A stretch of DNA of 64,000 nucleotides from Bacteroidota bacterium (GTDB lineage Bacteria; Bacteroidota; Bacteroidia; Bacteroidales; Prolixibacteraceae), in assembly GCA_030698405.1 (NCBI GenBank), contig JAUYMU010000059.1, positions 37,182-101,181 of the forward strand. Direction: 5' to 3'. Under the pieces are notes generated by a model. That model did no database searches, had not been told where the DNA came from, and saw nothing but the letters and a program-made list of their open reading frames with translations. A program made the translations under genes and the position numbers. This document shows positions 56,873-64,000 of the stretch, one piece after another; the stretch's first letter is position 1; each line of letters starts with the position of its first letter.

Positions 56873-56990
56873 ACCTCAGTAGAAGAGCCACGCTCGCTGG
56901 ACACAACCTAATTACCTTATTTGGGATTGATAATCTTTTAAATGAGGTAATAAGGTTAGACCGTATTGTTTATTTAATTTCTACTGAGGT
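56873..56990. repeat. 118-base fold-back element between eCIS genes
   Basis: ACCTCAGTAGAA (56873-56884) and its exact complement (56979-56990) form the ends. Inside, an 18-base arm (56905-56922) pairs with 56940-56957 at 16 of 18 positions around a 17-base loop. It has no coding capacity and could be a MITE, a terminator or an RNA processing site. Confidence 0.65.
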
Positions 56991-57019
56991 TTTTTCTTTC
57001 ATTTCATGTTTTTGTTTTT

Positions 57020-57085
57020 AAACCACATAGGCACATAGAAAACATAGATATTATTTTTCTATGTGAGCTATGTATCTATGTGTTT
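57020..57085. repeat. AACCACATAG fold-back repeat, second copy
   Basis: AAACCACATAG at the left and CTATGTGTTT at the right enclose more CATAG/CTATG units, as in the copy at 50362-50428. It ends 36 bases downstream of the 937-residue baseplate gene and could end or stabilise that transcript. Confidence 0.7.
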
Positions 57086-57121
57086 ATTTTTCATGCGTTT
57101 AAAAATTTCATCCCGGATACT

Positions 57122-59935
57122 TTAACCCGGATTTGAATCGCTTTCAAGCGAGCCGAGTGTCGAGCTACCGAGTATGATGGGATTCTTATCAGGTGTATCA
57201 TCATCACAATCGGTTAAATGCCCTTGTTCGTATATCGTAAACATCTCTTCTATCACTTTAATCAGTTCAATTAGCGTGGCATCCTTCGCCTGCTTCAACG
57301 GATTATTTGATTTTTCACGGTCGTCCAGCCATTTTTTGTGCGCTTCCTCAAACTTTTTCATGAACTCTTCATTCACAAAGCAAATACGCGGAAGCACGTG
57401 TGCCGGGGTTTCCATGCGGATAAGCCGTTCGGCAAACTGTCTGAAATGTTTGTTGCGCAACCTCATGCTGTATCCCGGAAGTACAACTGTTACCCTAAAT
57501 GAATATGGATCGAGTGGCCGGCAATGTTCTCCGTTCGATTCAATACACACGGGCATAAACAAATTGGTTTTGGCTTTGGGGGTGTTGAAATTCGGACGCA
57601 ACAGAATGTGCTCAACTACATACATCCCTTCAAGTTTGAAGTCATCCAGCAGATATTTGGTCATGTCGGCAATTGCCTTTTCGGCCAGCGAATAGTTTCC
57701 TGAATCAATTTCACCGGGAAGTACATTGTACTGCAATGGATGTGTGGCTATGGTTTCAAGTTTCGCATTGAGCAGGCTGACGGAGATTTTGGTTTCATCA
57801 GGAGAAAGAGTCAGCACATAATATTCCCGCTCGGCCCCCAACAAGCTCGCCAATCCCATTTCTTCGTAGGCATCAGCACGTTTCAGGAAAGTTTTATCGA
57901 CACTTTCAAAAATAATGTTGCCGTTCATTCTGATACTCCAAACGTATTGCTGAACGTCGGTCAATACGCCATTTACCATCATTTGCACAGTACCCGTTTT
58001 TTCTACTTTGTAATCAAGATCGGCAATGGGAATTCGCTTGTAATTATTAAAGCCAAGCAGCCGCGAAATGCGTTTCTCCATGCCGGGAACATTCACAAGC
58101 TGCTCCTCAGCCGATTTCGGATTGTAATAATCGAACCCAACGCCCCGGCAGGTGCTCATGTTGTGGTAATCCTTCAGGAAATTTACCTTGTGCCTGATAA
58201 TGGCGCGCTCAGCATCTGCCGAATACAGGCGGTGCATCAGGAAAACATATTCGTTGAAATGCTCGGCAAATCGGGCAAGGAGGTGATCCAGAAACTTGTT
58301 TTTGCGGGTAACGTAATTGTCGAGCCCGGTGCTTTTGTGGATTGTATCTATTTCATTGTTCCAATTCAGAATATCGTCGAAAATCTCACTTTCGTCCTTA
58401 ATTCCTTTTACCGTATTGGCGAAGTACGTTTTTGCAATACTGTTATCAGCCGAAAAAAGTACGCTTACATTTGACAGTTGTGCAAAATAATTGGCAAGCA
58501 CCTGCTCGAAGAAAAGCAGGTAAGCTTTCAGTTGTTTGGCCTGCGATTTACGCATTTTGGTGGCGCTGTCAGGCAGTCCGTGTTGCCCGATTCCATAAGT
58601 TTCAGGAAATTGATTCTGAAAAGTCTGATAGTTGGCAGTGTCGCGGTAAACGCCTTCGGGCATTTTGATGTCTTCGGTTGCTTTTGCCACCATTTCAGCA
58701 TTTCGCTTTTCACGCAGGTCGTTTAGCCTGATTTCAGCTTCTGCCATTTTTAATTCGATGGGCATAAAATCCTTCCAAACATTCAAAACCGAATTATCCA
58801 GGCAAAATACAGGTTTGTGTCCCGGCGTGATGCACAGGTTCCACTTATCGCCGGTTACAGCTTTGCGAACTTTGTTCATGTCTTTTTCGTCGCATCCGCA
58901 AAGTCCGAAAGCAATCTCCTTTACTAGTCTCACCCCTTCCGTATTCATAATGATGCGGATAATATCGCTCAGGCGAACCTCTTTGCGCAATTCACTTCCT
59001 GTCAGATCCTCATAGCGTATAAAACCCTTTTTCTGAAATGGATTTCCGGGAGTCCGGTAGTTGTAATTATCATTAAAATCGAAAACCGGGCCCTGAAATA
59101 TTTCATCAGGTTTTTTACCCATTTCCAACATTTCCTGAAGGCTGTAAAAAGGGATATCCGGAGAAAGATACTGGTCGATATTGAAGACGATTTGAGCCCA
59201 AACCTGTTCAGGGTCGGCGTTGGGCAAAATGTCAATATCGCCGCATATTACAACACCTTCTTTGGGCACTTCGGCAATGGTATCAATGTCTTCGCATAGG
59301 TTGCGGTAGCGCGAGTAAACTTCAGTCACACGCTTGATAATCGCTTTCTTCCGGGCTAAAATCAAAGCTTGCTGCGTGGCTTCATTTTTTTGTTTATCCT
59401 CTTCGGTCAATAATTTCGATTCGTCAAAATCGATCAAAACATTGTTTAATCCCTGAAGTTTAAATTGAAGTGCTTTCTTTGGATCTACAACTTCGGCGGG
59501 CGATTTATAATGCAATTCGGGTACGCCTTCCTGCTTAAGATCGTCGTATTTTGCAACAATCCAGCGTTCAGAAGCAAGTATCCAGGCATTTCGCACACCT
59601 TCAACCCTGACAAACAGCTGCCGGTAATCGTTGGCGCTTACCGGGCACGATGGCAAAGCTTTAATGGCCGACAGGAACTGCTGGTGCATGTGCTGAAAAT
59701 TGTTTTCGGGTTTTGCCAGCAAATCTTCAACAGGCATTGAGATCCGGAAACCAAGATCTGTAATGGCGTAGCACAACATATCGAGAATGGTCACGCCCGG
59801 ATCGTGCACATTGTAATCTGTCCAAAGTTTACTGGCAAGTTTTTCAATGTGGTTCATGCCTTCTTCATGCAGAAAAGCATAGTCCTTGCCATGTTCAGCG
59901 CTTATCTCTTTCGGTATGGTTCGTATTTCACTCAT
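57122..59935 (-). CDS. Second baseplate wedge protein (Afp12-like)
   Basis: 937 residues. Near the N-terminus, LWTDYNVHDPGVTILDML matches the NxHDPG motif of baseplate J and gp6-like proteins in contractile systems. No signal peptide or membrane segment is present. Start ATG at 59935 lies within the end of the preceding gene (8-base overlap). In Afp/PVC particles two large wedge proteins sit next to each other and join tube, spike and sheath; order and motif support the Afp12 role over Afp11. Confidence 0.82.
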   Translation of the reverse strand: MSEIRTIPKEISAEHGKDYAFLHEEGMNHIEKLASKLWTDYNVHDPGVTILDMLCYAITDLGFRISMPVEDLLAKPENNFQHMHQQFLSAIKALPSCPVSANDYRQLFVRVEGVRNAWILASERWIVAKYDDLKQEGVPELHYKSPAEVVDPKKALQFKLQGLNNVLIDFDESKLLTEEDKQKNEATQQALILARKKAIIKRVTEVYSRYRNLCEDIDTIAEVPKEGVVICGDIDILPNADPEQVWAQIVFNIDQYLSPDIPFYSLQEMLEMGKKPDEIFQGPVFDFNDNYNYRTPGNPFQKKGFIRYEDLTGSELRKEVRLSDIIRIIMNTEGVRLVKEIAFGLCGCDEKDMNKVRKAVTGDKWNLCITPGHKPVFCLDNSVLNVWKDFMPIELKMAEAEIRLNDLREKRNAEMVAKATEDIKMPEGVYRDTANYQTFQNQFPETYGIGQHGLPDSATKMRKSQAKQLKAYLLFFEQVLANYFAQLSNVSVLFSADNSIAKTYFANTVKGIKDESEIFDDILNWNNEIDTIHKSTGLDNYVTRKNKFLDHLLARFAEHFNEYVFLMHRLYSADAERAIIRHKVNFLKDYHNMSTCRGVGFDYYNPKSAEEQLVNVPGMEKRISRLLGFNNYKRIPIADLDYKVEKTGTVQMMVNGVLTDVQQYVWSIRMNGNIIFESVDKTFLKRADAYEEMGLASLLGAEREYYVLTLSPDETKISVSLLNAKLETIATHPLQYNVLPGEIDSGNYSLAEKAIADMTKYLLDDFKLEGMYVVEHILLRPNFNTPKAKTNLFMPVCIESNGEHCRPLDPYSFRVTVVLPGYSMRLRNKHFRQFAERLIRMETPAHVLPRICFVNEEFMKKFEEAHKKWLDDREKSNNPLKQAKDATLIELIKVIEEMFTIYEQGHLTDCDDDTPDKNPIILGSSTLGSLESDSNPG

Positions 59936-62900
59936 CGCACACTTTGTCTTTTTCGATTAAATTGATGGTGTGTGTTCTGGCCGAAACCAGTATGGCACGG
60001 GCGCTCGTAGCAACTATTCTGCTTACGTCCGAAGTGTTTTGATCTTCAGGCCCGATTCGCTGAAACATCTTAAATTGCGAAATGAAATCGACATAAGGAC
60101 GTTCTTCGATGAACCTGATGATGACGCTTTTATACAATTCACCCCCAAAGTGGATATCAGAAAAATCGCCGTAAGCCCAGGGTGAAAGGTACCGCACGAT
60201 ATCCTCGTTCAATATTTTGAGGTAAGCATTCGCATCAAACTGGTCGTAAAACTTTACCCTGAAATCAAGAAAAACCGTTTCATATTCAGGATTGTCTGCG
60301 TCAAATTTCACATGAAGCGAATTCAGCGGGTCGATAAAATCTTCGATTTCGCGCAAAAGATTCTGGCTTGCACGCGGTTGCAAAGGATCAAAACTGTTTT
60401 TGTTCCTGATATCGGGAATCACGATCAGCGACACAAATCCGGGAGATATTTCAAAATAATCGGGCGTTCCATCTTCCTTTAAAATAGAAGTATGGCTCAG
60501 GCATTTAACCTTGTAAACGGCTGGAAATGCCTGCAATACGATGCGTTCGTAATCCCAGATATTTACAGCACGCTGTTTGTGGCGCAAGCGTTCGCTTACC
60601 CTTAAATAGAAAGAAAAATCATTTTCCGTATCTACTCCGCCAAATGATGCGTATGGCTGGCCTACGCCTTTAATGAGCGCTGGTTTCTCAATGAATTTTT
60701 TAATCGTTCCGGCGGGAAGCGAGGTAATTAAATGGGAAAGTTCATTGTCATTGTTGCTGAAAACTGCTTCAACAGCTTGAGCGTGTACTCCGGTCATTTT
60801 GCAGATCGACGCGCTTGTCAATCCAACGGGCAACTGTGCTTTTATCCAGAAAAGACCAGCATCGAGCAAGGTATTGCTGCTGTTTGCCTCTGCCGGAAGT
60901 GTAATTTTTACGATGCCCGGACGAAGCAGGTTATTGGTAGTATCGCCGGTTATAAAATCTCTGTTCAGCGCTTTCCACTCGTTGTTTGAAAGGGCAAACC
61001 ATTCCATCTTTTTATCGCCGGTAAATGTGGGTGCAAGCGGGTTCTCGCTTCCTTCCACCATCTGGAAAAGCAAGTTGACGATGCTTGAAGGCTGCGCATT
61101 TTGCAAGCCGATGTAGAACTCTCCTTCGGGCGCATATTCAGGAACAAGTGCAATATCTCGTTTTGAAGTTGGATCGATAAAATCACATTGCTCTTTCAGA
61201 AATACATGCTGTTCGGTTTGTCCGAAAGGATGTTCATGAAAAAGCTGAACCTTCCGTGCCGTAAAATTATCGAGCTTACTTTGCGGCGTGGCGCTCAGCC
61301 CAAACGAAAAAGTATTGGTTGCTTTGGCTTTGTAATCTACCGTGAATGAAGTGATAACCGGTGTGTATGGTGCATTTGGCATCAGCACATCTGTACTACC
61401 TGGTTTGGATTTGGCTATCATGGCCAAAGTAATCAGCCGGGCGTAGTGTTCGTGCAGAAAATCTTTATCGAGGCTAACCTTCAAGAAATAAGATTTGGTT
61501 GCAGGGTTGAAATTTTCGGTGCTTATCAGCGGTAAAAGGAAGCCGGGATTGAAATTTGCCACCTCGAATTTCGCTGATATTGTCTTTAGTTCGGGTTGGG
61601 TAGTTCCCGGAATCTGAACTGCTTTCGGAGTCAGATAATTTTGCAGAACAGCTTTGTTGACATCAATGCCTTTTTGCATGAGCACTGGTGAAATAACCAG
61701 TGCAGGTGCAACAGCTGAATCAGAAGCATCACGGTTAACGACAACAGTGCTGTCAAAAAGGTTTTGATTTATTCCGGATTGGGGGAACCAACTATTATTT
61801 TTTATATATCGCGATGTGATTTTGAAGTAATCGTCACCGGTAACTACCGGATCGGTCGGTTTTTTTGTTGACGACAAGTCATAATTACTGTTCCCATTGT
61901 ACACAAATGATGTTCCGTAAGCCTCGTAATGTTTCTTCAGATCTGGTTTGTCTTTCCATGTGATGTTGAGTTTAATTTCCTGCCATTCCTTTTGAAAAAT
62001 CTCTGTACTTCCGACAAAAAAGTTAGAACCTTTAACCGGAACAGGCCCAAATGGGAAAAATGGTTTCGACGGATCGAGTTTGCCGTTGTCATTTTCAAGC
62101 GCCAGATCTTTGGCCCCTGTAACATCTACTGAAATAGTTGTTTCGGTTATTACTGCTCTTGCCAACGATGTATATACTTCATAACCATCACTGTTGCCAG
62201 TGTCTGTCAGTACCCTTAGTACGGGCAGATTGGTATTTATTCGTTCCTTGTGAATGGCCGGATTGTAAGGAACAATCGTTTTTTCAGCTTCAGCAATGGT
62301 TACCGTGAATTCAAGTTTGCCGGTGGCCGAAGCAGGTACAGTTGTCACATCGAGATTGGTAGCCTGAACCCAGTCTTTCTCTCCGGTGAGGAATATTTTA
62401 AGTTGCGACTGCAATTGCGCTTTTTGGGGAAGCGATTGATTGTCTGGAAAATTCAACGTGAGCGAAACCGTAATCTTACGGGTTCCTTCTTTCAGTAACA
62501 ATACAGACGAAGCAAGGGCAAATCCCAGATGGGCAGCCGGCCAGTTTTCGTTTCCAAGTGCTTGCCAATTCGGGTTGTCTTCCTTGAATTCGGTGCCAAG
62601 TCCATCAGATGAATTGGTCTTTTCAGCATATCGCACCACCGATCCTACCTTATGGAATATGCTTTTCAGGAGAGCCACCTGTGCTGTGTTCACCACAATT
62701 TCTTCGGAAGTAACATACCTCAACGGTTTACCGTTTCCGTCTTTTCCGGCATCAAGTACCGAATCCGCTTTTAATATTTCTGCGGTTGCATTTTTCGCGA
62801 GTTCCAGAATCAGGTGAACACGGTCGGGAACAGCAGCCTGCTTGCTTAACTGCAATACTTTGGTGTAGTAAAAATCGAGATGCCTTTTGGTAAAACCATT

Positions 62901-63293
62901 CATCTGTTCCTGTGGAAATTTCAGCAATTTCAGGAAACTGAGGAAAAGTGCAAGATGCGGCTCGAAGTTGGCTTGTGGTTCACGTTTCAGTATCTTTTCA
63001 CGTTCATCGGCAGGTATCCAATCCTCACCCTCAACCAATGCGGCATCTTTGAGATAGGCCTCAATCTCGCTTTCGGCCTTCATGAATGCCTGCCAGTTTC
63101 CATCGGGTTTTTTATCATCCTTTATGCTGAAATAATTCAGATTAGTCGCGAAGTGATATGCAAAGCGCATCCAATCGCGAAGGTTAAACTCATGAATTTT
63201 GGCATATCCGGGTTCCAGCGCTTCAAGAAAACGCTGTTGCTGGCTGGTGCCATCATGCTGAAGTGGATGCTTTTTGTTGCAGTTGAGTGCCAT
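59928..63293 (-). CDS. Baseplate J-like wedge protein (Afp11-like)
   Basis: 1121 residues. The C-terminal part (LREIEDFIDPLNSLHVKFD, then VKFYDQFDANAYLKILNEDI and LSPWAYGDFSDIHFGGELYK) is characteristic of large baseplate J/gp47-like proteins in eCIS. No signal peptide. It begins 2 bases after the gp25-like gene and overlaps the next baseplate gene by 8 bases, so the three are one translational unit. It is larger than phage J proteins, as usual for Afp11-type members. Confidence 0.84.
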   Translation of the reverse strand: MALNCNKKHPLQHDGTSQQQRFLEALEPGYAKIHEFNLRDWMRFAYHFATNLNYFSIKDDKKPDGNWQAFMKAESEIEAYLKDAALVEGEDWIPADEREKILKREPQANFEPHLALFLSFLKLLKFPQEQMNGFTKRHLDFYYTKVLQLSKQAAVPDRVHLILELAKNATAEILKADSVLDAGKDGNGKPLRYVTSEEIVVNTAQVALLKSIFHKVGSVVRYAEKTNSSDGLGTEFKEDNPNWQALGNENWPAAHLGFALASSVLLLKEGTRKITVSLTLNFPDNQSLPQKAQLQSQLKIFLTGEKDWVQATNLDVTTVPASATGKLEFTVTIAEAEKTIVPYNPAIHKERINTNLPVLRVLTDTGNSDGYEVYTSLARAVITETTISVDVTGAKDLALENDNGKLDPSKPFFPFGPVPVKGSNFFVGSTEIFQKEWQEIKLNITWKDKPDLKKHYEAYGTSFVYNGNSNYDLSSTKKPTDPVVTGDDYFKITSRYIKNNSWFPQSGINQNLFDSTVVVNRDASDSAVAPALVISPVLMQKGIDVNKAVLQNYLTPKAVQIPGTTQPELKTISAKFEVANFNPGFLLPLISTENFNPATKSYFLKVSLDKDFLHEHYARLITLAMIAKSKPGSTDVLMPNAPYTPVITSFTVDYKAKATNTFSFGLSATPQSKLDNFTARKVQLFHEHPFGQTEQHVFLKEQCDFIDPTSKRDIALVPEYAPEGEFYIGLQNAQPSSIVNLLFQMVEGSENPLAPTFTGDKKMEWFALSNNEWKALNRDFITGDTTNNLLRPGIVKITLPAEANSSNTLLDAGLFWIKAQLPVGLTSASICKMTGVHAQAVEAVFSNNDNELSHLITSLPAGTIKKFIEKPALIKGVGQPYASFGGVDTENDFSFYLRVSERLRHKQRAVNIWDYERIVLQAFPAVYKVKCLSHTSILKEDGTPDYFEISPGFVSLIVIPDIRNKNSFDPLQPRASQNLLREIEDFIDPLNSLHVKFDADNPEYETVFLDFRVKFYDQFDANAYLKILNEDIVRYLSPWAYGDFSDIHFGGELYKSVIIRFIEERPYVDFISQFKMFQRIGPEDQNTSDVSRIVATSARAILVSARTHTINLIEKDKVCDE

Positions 63294-63295
63294 TT

Positions 63296-63718
63296 TTATC
63301 GTTTAAGAGGTAAATTAGAACCCTCATTTTTATAAAATGGAAAAACAAAATTGAATCTGGAATTGGTCGTTCGAATGGTATAGTCAACGATAATGAGGAG
63401 CATACCTTCAAGATCCCGTGCTGTATCGATTCTTACAGCATCAAGGTCTATGCGTGGTTCGAAGTAGAGTATTGCATTTTCTACCAGGTCTTTCAGATAG
63501 GTAAGCATGGTCAGGTTCATGGCTTCAAAAACCATATCATCGAGGTTGCAACCATAATTGGGTTGCATAATCCGTTCGCCCAACCTGGTGGATAACAGAA
63601 TCTCCAGACTGCTCTCAATATCTTTTTCTTCCTCGAGCATACCTACGCTTTTCGAGGCTTTGTCGAATGTTGGCGGAAAACCCCAGCCACGTCCAAGAAA
63701 TGCATTGTCTGTTTCCAT
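63296..63718 (-). CDS. gp25-like baseplate protein (Afp9-like)
   Basis: 140 residues from ATG at 63718 (METDNAFLGRGWGFPP); an upstream TTG at 63727 would add three residues. The GPW/gp25 signatures are clear: GRGWGFPPTF, SSLEILLSTRLGERIMQPNY, and AILYFEPRIDLDAVRI. gp25-type proteins cap the sheath-baseplate junction and nucleate the sheath in contractile particles. It is the first visible gene of the eCIS run; sheath, tube, spike and PAAR genes are not in the window. Confidence 0.92.
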   Translation of the reverse strand: METDNAFLGRGWGFPPTFDKASKSVGMLEEEKDIESSLEILLSTRLGERIMQPNYGCNLDDMVFEAMNLTMLTYLKDLVENAILYFEPRIDLDAVRIDTARDLEGMLLIIVDYTIRTTNSRFNFVFPFYKNEGSNLPLKR

Positions 63719-63754
63719 CTTGCTCAAATTTGAATTTCAAATATTCTTTGTGTC

Positions 63755-64000
63755 TCCAGTATCCTTTGCCGTCCCATTTATGGGACGGATAGAAGGATCA
63801 TGAATGACCGGGGGCTTTAGCCCAAAATATTGTGGCTAAAGCCATTCGCTTCTGCCTGTATTCTGTCCGTCGGCTAAAGTCGAACAGCCTGTCCCGATTT
63901 TTATCGGGAGCAAAGGATATCTTGCAACCAATTGTATTGCAGCCGCCAACATTTCAAACCCTTCAAACTTTTCCAGTCCGTCGGCTAAAGTCGAACAGCC
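63755..64000. repeat. Dispersed GTCCGTCGGCTAAAG repeat cluster upstream of gp25
   Basis: A full copy starts near 63865 (GTCCGTCGGCTAAAGTCG) and runs to AGCAAAGGAT. A second copy starts at 63977 and is cut by the window edge. Before them lie CCGTCCCATTTATGGGACGG and GGGCTTTAGCCC palindromes. No gene is seen in 63728-64000; any promoter for the gp25 operon is masked by the repeats. Confidence 0.75.

Overview
The window reads as one chromosomal segment of an environmental Bacteroidota, most likely a Bacteroidales/Marinilabiliales-type bacterium. The signs are a SusC/SusD pair with an STN-type receptor, FecR and an ECF sigma factor, Reg_prop/Y_Y_Y sensor kinase architecture, a type IX secretion C-terminal tail, a serine palmitoyltransferase-like gene for sphingolipids, TAnnTTTG-like -7 promoter boxes, and many short dispersed palindromic intergenic repeats. 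No rRNA, tRNA or CRISPR array was seen.

Region 1 (1-15010, minus strand) is a SusCD locus read right to left: ECF sigma factor, FecR anti-sigma factor, STN-bearing SusC, SusD, a surface lipoprotein, a DUF4369 lipoprotein, then two copies of a two-gene module. Each module has a polytopic membrane protein with a TPR-like tail (DUF6057-like) and a lipoprotein with a CxxCH haem-c-type motif and PD40/TolB-like repeats. There is no glycosidase in the visible part, so the substrate is open. Region 2 (15169-24519) holds housekeeping and stress genes: a cytochrome c/PQQ sugar dehydrogenase, a SNF2 helicase, a DUF4143 ATPase, dodecin, and a compact unit of DUF2231 membrane protein, OmpR-type regulator, histidine kinase and exported rubrerythrin. 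The DUF2231 and rubrerythrin genes share an identical 12-base upstream motif at the same distance from a -7-like box, which suggests both are targets of the enclosed regulator.

Region 3 (24688-40649) is a carbohydrate-degradation run: a Reg_prop sensor kinase converging on a GH2 enzyme, a beta-helix protein, a sialate O-acetylesterase-type enzyme, a GH43 exo-galactanase-like enzyme, a T9SS-tailed sugar dehydrogenase and a DUF5060 glycosidase-like protein. It is interrupted by a HEPN-MNT pair, a ParE-type toxin-antitoxin pair, a broken RhuM gene, and a 284-base MITE-like insertion with a 9-base target duplication inside another dispersed repeat. A probable sphingolipid pair (SDR and serine palmitoyltransferase) follows.

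Region 4 (43070-63718, minus strand, continuing beyond the right edge) is the most notable: one arm of an extracellular contractile injection system (eCIS, Afp/PVC type). In transcription order it has a gp25-like baseplate protein, two large baseplate J/Afp11-Afp12-like proteins, a 1498-residue protein of unknown function with duplicated PKD-like modules, a CIS tape-measure-family protein, a 1363-residue multidomain DUF4157 protein (cysteine amidase/CHAP-like, HExxH metallopeptidase-like, HNH nuclease-like, long beta-rich tail), a TPR protein, a small DUF4157 protein with a charged tandem repeat, and the AAA+ ATPase. Sheath, tube and spike genes would be expected upstream, outside the window. 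Large fold-back repeats sit between some of these genes and may adjust expression between structural and cargo genes.
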